Positions 53,484 to 61,025 of a DNA stretch of 64,000 bases are shown in pieces; within the stretch, counting starts at the first letter, position 1; each line of letters opens with the position of its first letter. The notes beneath the pieces were generated by a model. That model did not search any database and was not told the DNA's origin. It saw nothing but the letters and a program-made list of their open reading frames with translations. The position numbers and the translations under genes are program-made. Location of the stretch: assembly GCF_963666255.1 (NCBI RefSeq), contig NZ_OY762655.1, forward strand, positions 1,116,001 to 1,180,000. The letters are read 5' to 3'. This stretch comes from an uncultured Propionivibrio sp. (GTDB lineage Bacteria > Pseudomonadota > Gammaproteobacteria > Burkholderiales > Rhodocyclaceae).

Positions 53484-56483
53484 TCAGTCGAAATCGACGC
53501 CAAGCTTCCTGGCATAAGCCAGGATCGCCTTCTCGAAACAGGCGAGCGGCGCCCGCACCGTCCCCGCGCCGATCTGGCCGACGCCGGCCTGCTTGTGCGC
53601 GATGCCGGTATTGATCAGCGGCGTGATCCCCGTCGCCACCACCTTGCGCGCGTCGATGCCGAGACAGGTGCCCTTGAAGTCCCAGGTCGGAATGGTCCAG
53701 GTCGGGTTGTTGCCGATGCAGATTTCGCTCATTTCGTTGGAAACCCGCAAGGCATCGTGGAAACCACCGGCGCCGACAAAGCGCGTCACGCCCGGCGCTG
53801 CGACCATCGCCATGCCGCCGACACCGACCGTCTCGGTAATGGCGCTGTCGCCGATATCGGGATTCGCGTCATCGGCGCTGTAGCCGGTGAAATACAAACC
53901 ATTCGGCGTATTCACCGGCGCCGTGAACCACTCGTCGCCCATGCCGCTGATGCGCACGCCGAATTCGCGGCCGTTGCGCGACATCGCCGTCACCACCGTG
54001 CCGCGCGTCACCTTGCGCGCCGAATCCATGATCGACTTCGATACCGCCATCATGACATTCAGGAAGAACTGGTCGGTGTCGGCGAGGAAGCTGACGACCT
54101 TGAGTTTCTCCTGCGCATCGATGTCGAGCCGCATGACAAGCGGCGCCATTTCCTTGAGGAAGATGAGCGAGGCGGCGATGTTACGCTGATGGAATTCGTC
54201 GCCCATGGTGATCGCCCGGGCGATCAGCACGTTGAGGTTGAGGCCGCCTTCCTTGAGCTGAAGCGCCTTCGACAGGACCGGGCCGAGCGAATCGCGCATC
54301 CACTTCAGGCGGTTCACCACGTCGGCCGAGAAGGCGCCGAAGCGCAGCACCTTGCCAATACCCTCGTTCATGATGCAGTAGGCGGTCGTGTCGTCGAGGC
54401 GGTTCTTGACGACCATCACCGGCATGTTGCCCGAGGTGATACCGCCCATCGGGCCGACGGCGCCGACGTGATGACAGGGCGTGAACGATACGCCGCCGTC
54501 TTCGAGCAGTTTGCGCGCGCTCGCCTCGTCGTTCGCCCAGCCTTCGAAGAGCACGGCGCCGACGCAAGAGCCCTGCATCGGGCCGGTCATGTTCTTGTAC
54601 TCGATCGGCGGCCCGGCATGCAGCAGGGCGCGGCCGTTGAGCACTTCGATGACCGACTTCGCCGGCACGACGTCGACGAGGAAGGGCTGTCCCGACTTGA
54701 TCCGCTCGATGACTTCGGTATTGTCGGTATCGATGACCGCCATCCGCGAGAGGAAATTCAGCAGCTTGATCATCTTCTTGTTGCCGCCGGCCGCCGGCTT
54801 CCAGTCGTATTGCACGGCGCGGCCGCCATAGGCGACGATCGATTCGGTGAAGCTGGGCAGGCCGATATTGACGATGCGCGGCTTGCTGTTGAGAAGATCA
54901 ACAACGGCATCGCTCGCCTTCGGCAACGGCTTCTTCGTCGCTGGCGCCGCCTCGAAGCGCTTGTCCGCTTCGCAGAGATCGACGCCCTTCAGTTTGAGCG
55001 CCAGGCGGACCGCCCGCTCGTTGCTCTCCTCGACCAGCACGCCGCAGGCTTTCAGCGTGTCGATGGCAGCCTGGTAGCTCTGCGGGTCCTGCTGCGTACC
55101 GCAGACGCTGGCGACGAAATGCAACTCGCGACCGCTGGCACGCGCGCTTTCCCGCGCCGCGCGGATCGCCGGGGCCAGCGCGCCGGCCATATCCGGATGC
55201 GAGCCGTAGCCGAGGACGCAATCCAGCACGATGACACCGGTATTGGCATCGGCGGCGCACTCGCGAATCTTGTTGACGCGGACTTCCGGATCGATCATCG
55301 GATGCGGCTTGCCCTGGGTATAGACGTCGTCGCCGAGGTCGATCACCTGATAGCCGTTGGCGTTGAGGATGAAGCCGGCTTCCTTGCCGAGCTTGCCGAG
55401 ATCGAGCGCATCGGCGATCAGCATGGCGGCTTCGGCGGCCAGCGTTCCGCCCGAATACAGGCCCTTGACCGTCTTCCCGGACGCGAGCGACGCCTTGACT
55501 TCGTTTGCCAGCGGCTGCGTGTAGTTGGGCTTGATCTCGCGGCTGAAGGCAAGATCGACGGCGATCCGCGCGGTTTCCTCAAGCGTGTGGGCGAAATGCA
55601 CCTGTCCTTGATGGTGATCCGGCTTCTCGCCGAGGAAAATCGCCACCACCGGTTTCGTCAGGCTATGCAGCAGTTCGACGATCTCATCACGGACCTTCTT
55701 TGCCGGCGGCTTCGAGATCACGACGATGACATCGGTCGGATCGTGTTCTTCGAGACCGACGATGGCATCACGCACGGTGATGGCGCCGACCTCTTCGCTG
55801 AGATCGCGACCACCGGTGCCGATGGCATGAACGACGCCGCCACCGAGGCGGTCGATGATCGTCGTCACTTCCTGGATGCCGGTGCCCGAGGCGCCGACGA
55901 TGCCGATATTGCCGGGCCGGACGACATTGGTGAATGCCACCGGAATCCCGCTGATGACGCCGGTGCCGCAGTCCGGGCCCATCAGCATCACGCCCTTCTC
56001 ATGCGCCAGGCGCTTGAGGCGAACCTCGTCCTCGATCGAAATGTTGTCGGTGAATGAGAAGACGTGCAGTCCCTTGTCGAGCGCCTTCTCGATCTCGTCG
56101 GCGGCATATTCGCCGGGGATCGAGAACAGCGCCAGATTCGCTTCCGGCATTTCCTGCAGGGCCGCGTCGATGCTCGTCACGCTCTTGGTGCCGGTCACCT
56201 GCTTCTTGACCGCCAGGTCGTTGAGGAACTTCGCCGACGCATCGAGAACGCGCTCGACGATCTTCTCGTCGCCGGCTTCGACAGCAATGATCATGTCATT
56301 AGGCGCGGCAGCGGCGCCCTCGGGCGTCAGCAAGCCGCCGCCGTTGAGAATTTCCTTGTTGGCTTCGGTCCCCATCATGACGGAACACTTGACGACTCCG
56401 TCGAGGGTATTGATGGCATTGGTCAACAGCATCAGGCTGATCGAATCCTGGTAGCTGTTCTTCTTGATGATCGTGTAAAGCAT
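53484..56483 (-). CDS. allFG: FdrA-YlbE (AllF-AllG) fusion, oxamate carbamoyltransferase
   Basis: The 999-residue protein joins two proteins that are separate in E. coli. Residues 1-530 are FdrA (MLYTIIKKNSYQDSISLMLL; succinyl-CoA-synthetase-like VGASGTGIQE at 197-206; DCGTG at 171-175). Residues 533-999 are YlbE/DUF1116 (IVNIGLPSFTESIVAYGGRA onward, with CHHVGAVGPMGGITSGNMP). I see no stop or frameshift at the junction and the frame is clean. With AllH it should convert oxalurate to oxamate plus carbamoyl phosphate. A GAGG site stands before the ATG at 56483. It is the first catabolic gene after the MocR regulator. Confidence 0.9.
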   Translation of the reverse strand: MLYTIIKKNSYQDSISLMLLTNAINTLDGVVKCSVMMGTEANKEILNGGGLLTPEGAAAAPNDMIIAVEAGDEKIVERVLDASAKFLNDLAVKKQVTGTKSVTSIDAALQEMPEANLALFSIPGEYAADEIEKALDKGLHVFSFTDNISIEDEVRLKRLAHEKGVMLMGPDCGTGVISGIPVAFTNVVRPGNIGIVGASGTGIQEVTTIIDRLGGGVVHAIGTGGRDLSEEVGAITVRDAIVGLEEHDPTDVIVVISKPPAKKVRDEIVELLHSLTKPVVAIFLGEKPDHHQGQVHFAHTLEETARIAVDLAFSREIKPNYTQPLANEVKASLASGKTVKGLYSGGTLAAEAAMLIADALDLGKLGKEAGFILNANGYQVIDLGDDVYTQGKPHPMIDPEVRVNKIRECAADANTGVIVLDCVLGYGSHPDMAGALAPAIRAARESARASGRELHFVASVCGTQQDPQSYQAAIDTLKACGVLVEESNERAVRLALKLKGVDLCEADKRFEAAPATKKPLPKASDAVVDLLNSKPRIVNIGLPSFTESIVAYGGRAVQYDWKPAAGGNKKMIKLLNFLSRMAVIDTDNTEVIERIKSGQPFLVDVVPAKSVIEVLNGRALLHAGPPIEYKNMTGPMQGSCVGAVLFEGWANDEASARKLLEDGGVSFTPCHHVGAVGPMGGITSGNMPVMVVKNRLDDTTAYCIMNEGIGKVLRFGAFSADVVNRLKWMRDSLGPVLSKALQLKEGGLNLNVLIARAITMGDEFHQRNIAASLIFLKEMAPLVMRLDIDAQEKLKVVSFLADTDQFFLNVMMAVSKSIMDSARKVTRGTVVTAMSRNGREFGVRISGMGDEWFTAPVNTPNGLYFTGYSADDANPDIGDSAITETVGVGGMAMVAAPGVTRFVGAGGFHDALRVSNEMSEICIGNNPTWTIPTWDFKGTCLGIDARKVVATGITPLINTGIAHKQAGVGQIGAGTVRAPLACFEKAILAYARKLGVDFD

Positions 56484-56567
56484 CTCCGCCTCTAAAAAAA
56501 TGGGCAAGCCGCACCCCTGCCACGCGGCGCGCGGCACTCTCGAAAAACGTCGGTTAAAACGGAAAAA

Positions 56568-57974
56568 TTACGTCGGTATCAACTTCGCCAAACGCTGCAG
56601 GGCGTCTTCAATCCTGTCGCTCCAAGGAAGTCCGCAGGCCAGTCTCAGGCAATTGGTATAACGCCCGCTCGCCGAGAACATTTCCCCGGGAACGAAGGTG
56701 ATACCGGCCTCGACCGCCCGCCGGTGCAACAACATCACATTCACGTCTTCAGGCAAGGCAACCCAGAGGACGAAACCGCCCTCAGGATCGGTAATGCGTG
56801 TTTCCGCCGGAAAATGGCGCACGACGGCATCCCGCGTTCTCGCCACCTGTTCGCCGAGACGCCGGCGCAAGGTGCGCACATGCGTTTCGAATCCGCGCGA
56901 ATCGAGCAACTCCGCCAGCACGCGCTGCGTCAGCGGATTGGTCTTGCCGCTGGTCAGCGCCTTCTGCAGCGAAATATCGGAAAAGCGTTTGCCCGCGGCG
57001 ACATAACCGACGCGCAGGGACGGGCTGACGATCTTGGAAAATGAGGAACAGAGAATGGTGTTGCCGCTCTTGTCAAAGGCATAGATCGGCAGAGGCCGCT
57101 CGGCGGTGAAGCAGATATCGCCGTAGATGTCGTCTTCGATGAGCGGCACATTGCGCGAGGAGAGCAGGCGCGCAATCGCCTTCTTGTTTTCATCGGGAAT
57201 GATGCATCCCAACGGGTTATTACCGTTGGCGATCAGGATACAGGCGGCGACTTCGCCATTCTTCGTCGCGGCATCGAGGGCCTCGACCGACACGCCGGTT
57301 TCCGGGTTCGTCGGCAGTTCCAGGGCTTTCAGGCCCATGGCCTCGAGCATCTGCAGCATGACGTAATAGGTCGGCGACTCGACCGCGACCGTGTCGCCCG
57401 GCTGGGTGACTGCCTGCAGGCTGAGCTTGAGCGCTTCGGTGCAGGAATTGGTGGCAATGATTTCGTCGAGCGACACGGCATAGCCGCAGTCGAGCGAGCG
57501 GCGCACGATCGATTTGGCGAAGGCGTTTTCGCTGTGGGCGCCGTCGCTCAGGCCGGCCAGCAGCTTGACATGTTTCCGCGCCAGGCTCGCGTAGAGACGC
57601 GCGAGCCGCGCCGTCGGCAGCAGTTCCGGCGCCGGCGACGCCGATCCGAACGGCACCGCGTGCGGCATGCCGTTGGCACGCAGGATACCGAGCATGCGAT
57701 GGGTGATACCGACCTCGACCGGTGCCGGCACGAGTTCGCTGCTCTCGATTTCGAGCGGCCGCAGGTTTCGTTGCTTGACGTAATAGCCCGACTGCGGCCG
57801 GGCTTCGACGAGGCCCCTGCTTTCGAGCACGCGCAGCGCCTGGATGACCGTCGACGCCGACAGCTTGCGCTGCTGGGCAAGCCGCCGCACCGAAGGCAGG
57901 CGATCGCCGGGGCGAATCTGCCCCGCGCCGATCAGCGCCGTAAACTCTTGAGCAATACTCTCGTAGATGTGCAT
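56568..57974 (-). CDS. MocR-family regulator (GntR helix-turn-helix fused to aminotransferase-like domain)
   Basis: The 468-residue protein has a GntR winged helix at 1-70 (GDRLPSVRRLAQQRKLSAST) followed by a fold-type-I aminotransferase-like domain with the PLP Lys in CSSFSKIVSPSLRVGYV. MocR proteins sense PLP or an amino compound. It sits 84 bases upstream of the FdrA-YlbE gene on the same strand and has four ACAGT/ACTGT half-sites just upstream. It is therefore the likely regulator of itself and the allantoate operon, in place of AllR/AllS. Confidence 0.9.
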   Translation of the reverse strand: MHIYESIAQEFTALIGAGQIRPGDRLPSVRRLAQQRKLSASTVIQALRVLESRGLVEARPQSGYYVKQRNLRPLEIESSELVPAPVEVGITHRMLGILRANGMPHAVPFGSASPAPELLPTARLARLYASLARKHVKLLAGLSDGAHSENAFAKSIVRRSLDCGYAVSLDEIIATNSCTEALKLSLQAVTQPGDTVAVESPTYYVMLQMLEAMGLKALELPTNPETGVSVEALDAATKNGEVAACILIANGNNPLGCIIPDENKKAIARLLSSRNVPLIEDDIYGDICFTAERPLPIYAFDKSGNTILCSSFSKIVSPSLRVGYVAAGKRFSDISLQKALTSGKTNPLTQRVLAELLDSRGFETHVRTLRRRLGEQVARTRDAVVRHFPAETRITDPEGGFVLWVALPEDVNVMLLHRRAVEAGITFVPGEMFSASGRYTNCLRLACGLPWSDRIEDALQRLAKLIPT

Positions 57975-57993
57975 GAGGGCATTATGGTTTCCC

Positions 57994-58055
57994 AAACTGT
58001 GCCGCACCACATACAGTTTGAGTTTTTTTGTTGCAATACAGTTCCAGCGACTGTA
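57994..58055. promoter_or_regulatory. Cluster of ACAGT/ACTGT half-sites upstream of the MocR gene
   Basis: AAACTGT (57994-58000) and ACAGTTT (58013-58019) form one inverted repeat with a 12-base gap. TACAGT and ACTGTA (58037-58042, 58050-58055) form a second with a 7-base gap. They lie 20-80 bases before the MocR start, around an AT-rich stretch, as expected of an autoregulated promoter. Confidence 0.6.
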
Positions 58056-58202
58056 ATGGTACCCCGGGCGCATGCGCAACGCATCCGCCATGACGACGCG
58101 CTGGCCGCCGCAAGCCGGTGTATCGCCGGAAGTTCCCTCCGGACATGGCATGCGAAATGCTAGTTCTCTCTCGTGATCATCGAGAAAGAAAGGAAGAACG
58201 CC

Positions 58203-58316
58203 ATGTTTCCCGCCAATTTGCTCGTCGACATCGGTGCCACTTGCATTTTCCCGTTCCTTGAGACTGTCGCTAGCGCGTACCTGGAACGTCTTCAGCGCAC
58301 TATTCCGGGATCTTAG
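58203..58316 (+). CDS. Possible 37-residue small protein
   Basis: ATG to TAG gives 37 residues (MFPANLLVDIGATCIFPFLE and so on), moderately hydrophobic, without a clear membrane helix. AGGA lies about nine bases before the ATG. I do not recognise it. Its neighbour is another short gene in the same direction. Confidence 0.35.
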   Translation: MFPANLLVDIGATCIFPFLETVASAYLERLQRTIPGS

Positions 58317-58380
58317 GCACTAATCGGGTGCCAACCGCGACCACTGTACCGCCTGTCTGTACGCCCCCTGGAGAACGATC

Positions 58381-58557
58381 ATGCATAAACCCACCTGCAA
58401 TCTGCATTCCAGTCTCGAACACTTCGTCGAAGCCCTGTTCAAGTACCAAAGCGCCGTCGTCCAGATCAATCGGGCCGCGCAACGTCAACGTCAAGCGAAC
58501 GATGACATGCGCAAGAACCTCAAGAACATCGTTTCGGCATTGCGGGCGTCCGCCTAG
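58381..58557 (+). CDS. Small basic helical protein of 58 residues
   Basis: The frame reads MHKPTCNLHSSLEHFVEALF and continues as an amphipathic, Gln/Arg/Lys-rich helix (INRAAQRQRQANDDMRKNLK). GGAG stands seven bases before the ATG. The composition is that of a soluble small protein rather than a chance frame. No family is recognised. An imperfect GC-rich hairpin follows the stop (58567-58610). Confidence 0.5.
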   Translation: MHKPTCNLHSSLEHFVEALFKYQSAVVQINRAAQRQRQANDDMRKNLKNIVSALRASA

Positions 58558-58566
58558 GAAGTATTC

Positions 58567-58610
58567 GCCGCACGGCCCCGCGCAGACTCACCCGCGCGGC
58601 CCGGTGCGGC
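58567..58610 (+). repeat. Imperfect GC-rich stem-loop after the small gene
   Basis: Arms 58567-58583 and 58594-58610 pair at 14 of 17 positions across a 10-base loop, starting ten bases after the stop of the 58-residue gene. With no T-run it may be a transcript-end hairpin of the processed kind. Confidence 0.4.
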
Positions 58611-58969
58611 ATCAACAACTGCCGCCGCCCGACAAGGGGGATCCGCGTCCGCGGGCGGACACGCAAACGCGTTCTGCATCAGCACAGTTCGCGCGCCTGT
58701 GATGCTCGCATTTTCCTGACACCGCCCTGCTGAAGCTGGGGAAACGCCAATCAGTTCCCGGGGCGCCCCACGGCAAATGCCGACATCGAGAACGAACACA
58801 AATGGCCCGCCACGCATCGCGTTCGCAGGCGGTACAGCGTCCGGGGTGACGCCATCTGGCCGACAGCGCGGTTTTGATGTACTTTTCCGCACTCGGCACG
58901 CGCACCGGGCGCGGCTTCCAGCGAACCCAATCAGCATACCCTGTTACCCAACTCACGAATGAGCACGAC
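58611..58969. other. Intergenic stretch without a convincing gene
   Basis: The stretch between the small gene's hairpin and the EAL gene has only shadow frames of high Arg/Ala content on the minus strand. I see no promoter of good quality and no RNA motif; the EAL promoter probably lies near 58.87-58.93 kb. Confidence 0.5.
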
Positions 58970-59737
58970 ATGACCCCCCTGTCAGATTCGTCCTTGTCAG
59001 CGACCGGTTGCGACCAGTGCCGCAATCTTCAGGCACTCGATTTCGATTTCACGATGGCCTTCCAGCCCATCGTGGATCTCGAAACGAATACCCCGTTCGC
59101 CTACGAAGCGCTGGTTCGCGGACTCAACGGTGAAGGAGCGGCCTCAATCCTGGCCAAGGTAAACGACGGCAACCGCTATCGTTTCGACCAGGCTTGCCGC
59201 GTCAAAGCCATCGAGCTGGCCGCCGGCCTCGGCCTCCACGAGCTACCCGACTGTCATTTGAGCATCAATTTCCTGCCCAACGCCGTCTACCGTCCCGACA
59301 CCTGCATCCGCTCCACACTGGCGGCATGCACCACCTTCGGTTTTCCGTCGGAGCGGCTGATGTTCGAGGTTGCCGAAGGAGAGCAGGTCAACGACGCCTC
59401 CCATTTGCTCGGCATCTTCCGGGACTACAGCGCGCGTGGCTTCCTGACCGCAATCGACGATTTCGGCGCCGGTTATGCCGGCCTGAACCTGCTCTCCCGG
59501 TTCCAGCCGCACGTCCTCAAGATCGACATGGAATTGACCCGCGACATCGATCAGCACGAAGCGAAGCAGGCGATCGTCGAGGCGATCGTGCTCGTCTCCC
59601 GGCGCCTGAATATCCGGGTCGTCGCCGAAGGCATCGAAACCGCGGCCGAACGCGACGCACTGGCCGCGATGGGCATTACCCTGCAGCAGGGGTATCTCTA
59701 CGCGCGGCCGCAGGTCGGAACGCTAGCCCTGCGCTGA
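58970..59737 (+). CDS. EAL-domain c-di-GMP phosphodiesterase
   Basis: The 255-residue protein is an EAL domain alone, with E46-A-L-V-R, the conserved SINFLP, EVAEGEQ, DDFGAGYAGL, LKIDMEL, AEGIET and QQGYLYARP. All metal and catalytic residues I can check are present, so it should degrade c-di-GMP. An N-terminal CDQC (14-17) is a possible redox or metal pair. The start at 58970 is chosen because the upstream frame has no signal or domain. Confidence 0.88.
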   Translation: MTPLSDSSLSATGCDQCRNLQALDFDFTMAFQPIVDLETNTPFAYEALVRGLNGEGAASILAKVNDGNRYRFDQACRVKAIELAAGLGLHELPDCHLSINFLPNAVYRPDTCIRSTLAACTTFGFPSERLMFEVAEGEQVNDASHLLGIFRDYSARGFLTAIDDFGAGYAGLNLLSRFQPHVLKIDMELTRDIDQHEAKQAIVEAIVLVSRRLNIRVVAEGIETAAERDALAAMGITLQQGYLYARPQVGTLALR

Positions 59738-59767
59738 AGGCGACAGCCGCGGCGCGGCACCGACGGT

Positions 59768-60880
59768 TTATGCGGCAAGCATCCGCCGCGGACTCTGGGC
59801 GAGGATGCGCTCCATGCCGGCCATGACGGTCAGATTGGCTTCCTCCATCCGCGTCAATGCCACCAGGGTTGCGGCGAAATCGCCGCTACGGTAGTTCGCG
59901 ACAGCCTGCCGGGCCGCATCGTGCACCGCCTTGTGCGGCGTTTCCATTTCCCGGTAGCCGGGCAGGCTGGAATACTCGGCACGGCCTTCGCCTTCGTAAT
60001 ACCAGCGGCCAAGCTTGCATTCCGTTTCGTCCGGCAGATCGCCTGGCTGGAGATCGGACAGGCCGAGCAATACCTTGTACACCTCAAGTTTCAGCGTCAG
60101 CTCCTCGATGTTGGCAAGTTCGGCATTGGCCAGTCGCGACGACGAAGCGATGCTGTCCTGCATGAGATGGGAGAGCCCGAGCAGGCGCTGCATGCTGCGC
60201 ATCGCGCTCTCGCTCTCGGCCCCTTGGCTGGCGGCGCTGCCGGCGCCCAACTCCATGATCGCCTTGGCCTGCCCGGTTTCCTGCTGGATTCCCGCCACCA
60301 GCCCGCCGATTTCCGTCGTCGCCTTCGCCGTCCGCTCGGCCAGCTTGCGCACTTCGTCGGCAACCACGGCAAACCCCCGCCCCGCCTCGCCCGCCCGGGC
60401 GGCCTCGATGGCGGCGTTCAGCGCCAGCAGGTTGGTCTGTTCGGCGATCTCCTTGATCAACTGGACAATACCGCCGATCTCTCCGGCCCGCCGCGACAGG
60501 TCCTCGACGCTGAGGCCGGCAGCGCTGATGCGCTCGTGCATGGCGCGCAGGTTGGCGGCGATTTTTTCGAAAGCCGAACGGTTGGCATCGGATTCGCTGG
60601 CCGCCGTCAGCGCCTTGCCCGCGTCCTCGCTCAACTGGCTGGAAAGCCCGGCAAAGGAAAGGCGGATGCCGGACAGCGATTCGCCAAAACGGGGGATGTT
60701 GCCAAGCACCCCATCCAGCAGCGCTTGGCGGTCACGCAAGCGCGTCAGTTCAGTTTCCGACCGGTCAAGACGCGCCCCGGCATCCGCCAGTTGCGCCTGC
60801 TTCGCCTCCAACTGAGCCTGCAGGGCGGCGTTCTCGGCCTGTGCCGCCGCCAATGCGCGTTTGGTTTTGCTTCCGAACAT
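59768..60880 (-). CDS. Cytoplasmic methyl-accepting chemotaxis protein with CZB domain
   Basis: The 370-residue protein has no membrane helix. It starts with a coiled coil (10-60) and has the MCP signalling tip [20 protein letters not shown] within about 150-190. It ends in a CZB zinc-binding domain ([13 protein letters not shown], then HKAVHDAA). CZB receptors bind zinc and respond to oxidants such as hypochlorous acid in studied cases. It is convergent with the EAL gene, and may influence motility or a linked c-di-GMP output. Confidence 0.9.
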   Translation of the reverse strand: MFGSKTKRALAAAQAENAALQAQLEAKQAQLADAGARLDRSETELTRLRDRQALLDGVLGNIPRFGESLSGIRLSFAGLSSQLSEDAGKALTAASESDANRSAFEKIAANLRAMHERISAAGLSVEDLSRRAGEIGGIVQLIKEIAEQTNLLALNAAIEAARAGEAGRGFAVVADEVRKLAERTAKATTEIGGLVAGIQQETGQAKAIMELGAGSAASQGAESESAMRSMQRLLGLSHLMQDSIASSSRLANAELANIEELTLKLEVYKVLLGLSDLQPGDLPDETECKLGRWYYEGEGRAEYSSLPGYREMETPHKAVHDAARQAVANYRSGDFAATLVALTRMEEANLTVMAGMERILAQSPRRMLAA

Positions 60881-61025
60881 GGGTTCCTCTTTGACTGGAC
60901 AGTGAATTGTTGAGTATTTTACTCAACAATAAATACTTCCCCATGATCTGCATCAAAAATTTTCGGACCGACCTCCGGCTCTGTGAACATCGCGCAGAAA
61001 GTCGCGGCGCGGTCCGGCGCCAACT

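Noticed and set aside
53226-56057. Very long open frame (over 900 codons) on the plus strand
   Set aside because: It is antisense to the FdrA-YlbE fusion gene and made of Arg/Asp/His-rich sequence without domains, a codon-bias shadow in GC-rich DNA.
58554-58937. 127-codon minus-strand frame in the gap before the EAL gene
   Set aside because: Arg/Ala/Cys-rich shadow composition, no ribosome site, and overlap with the small gene end.
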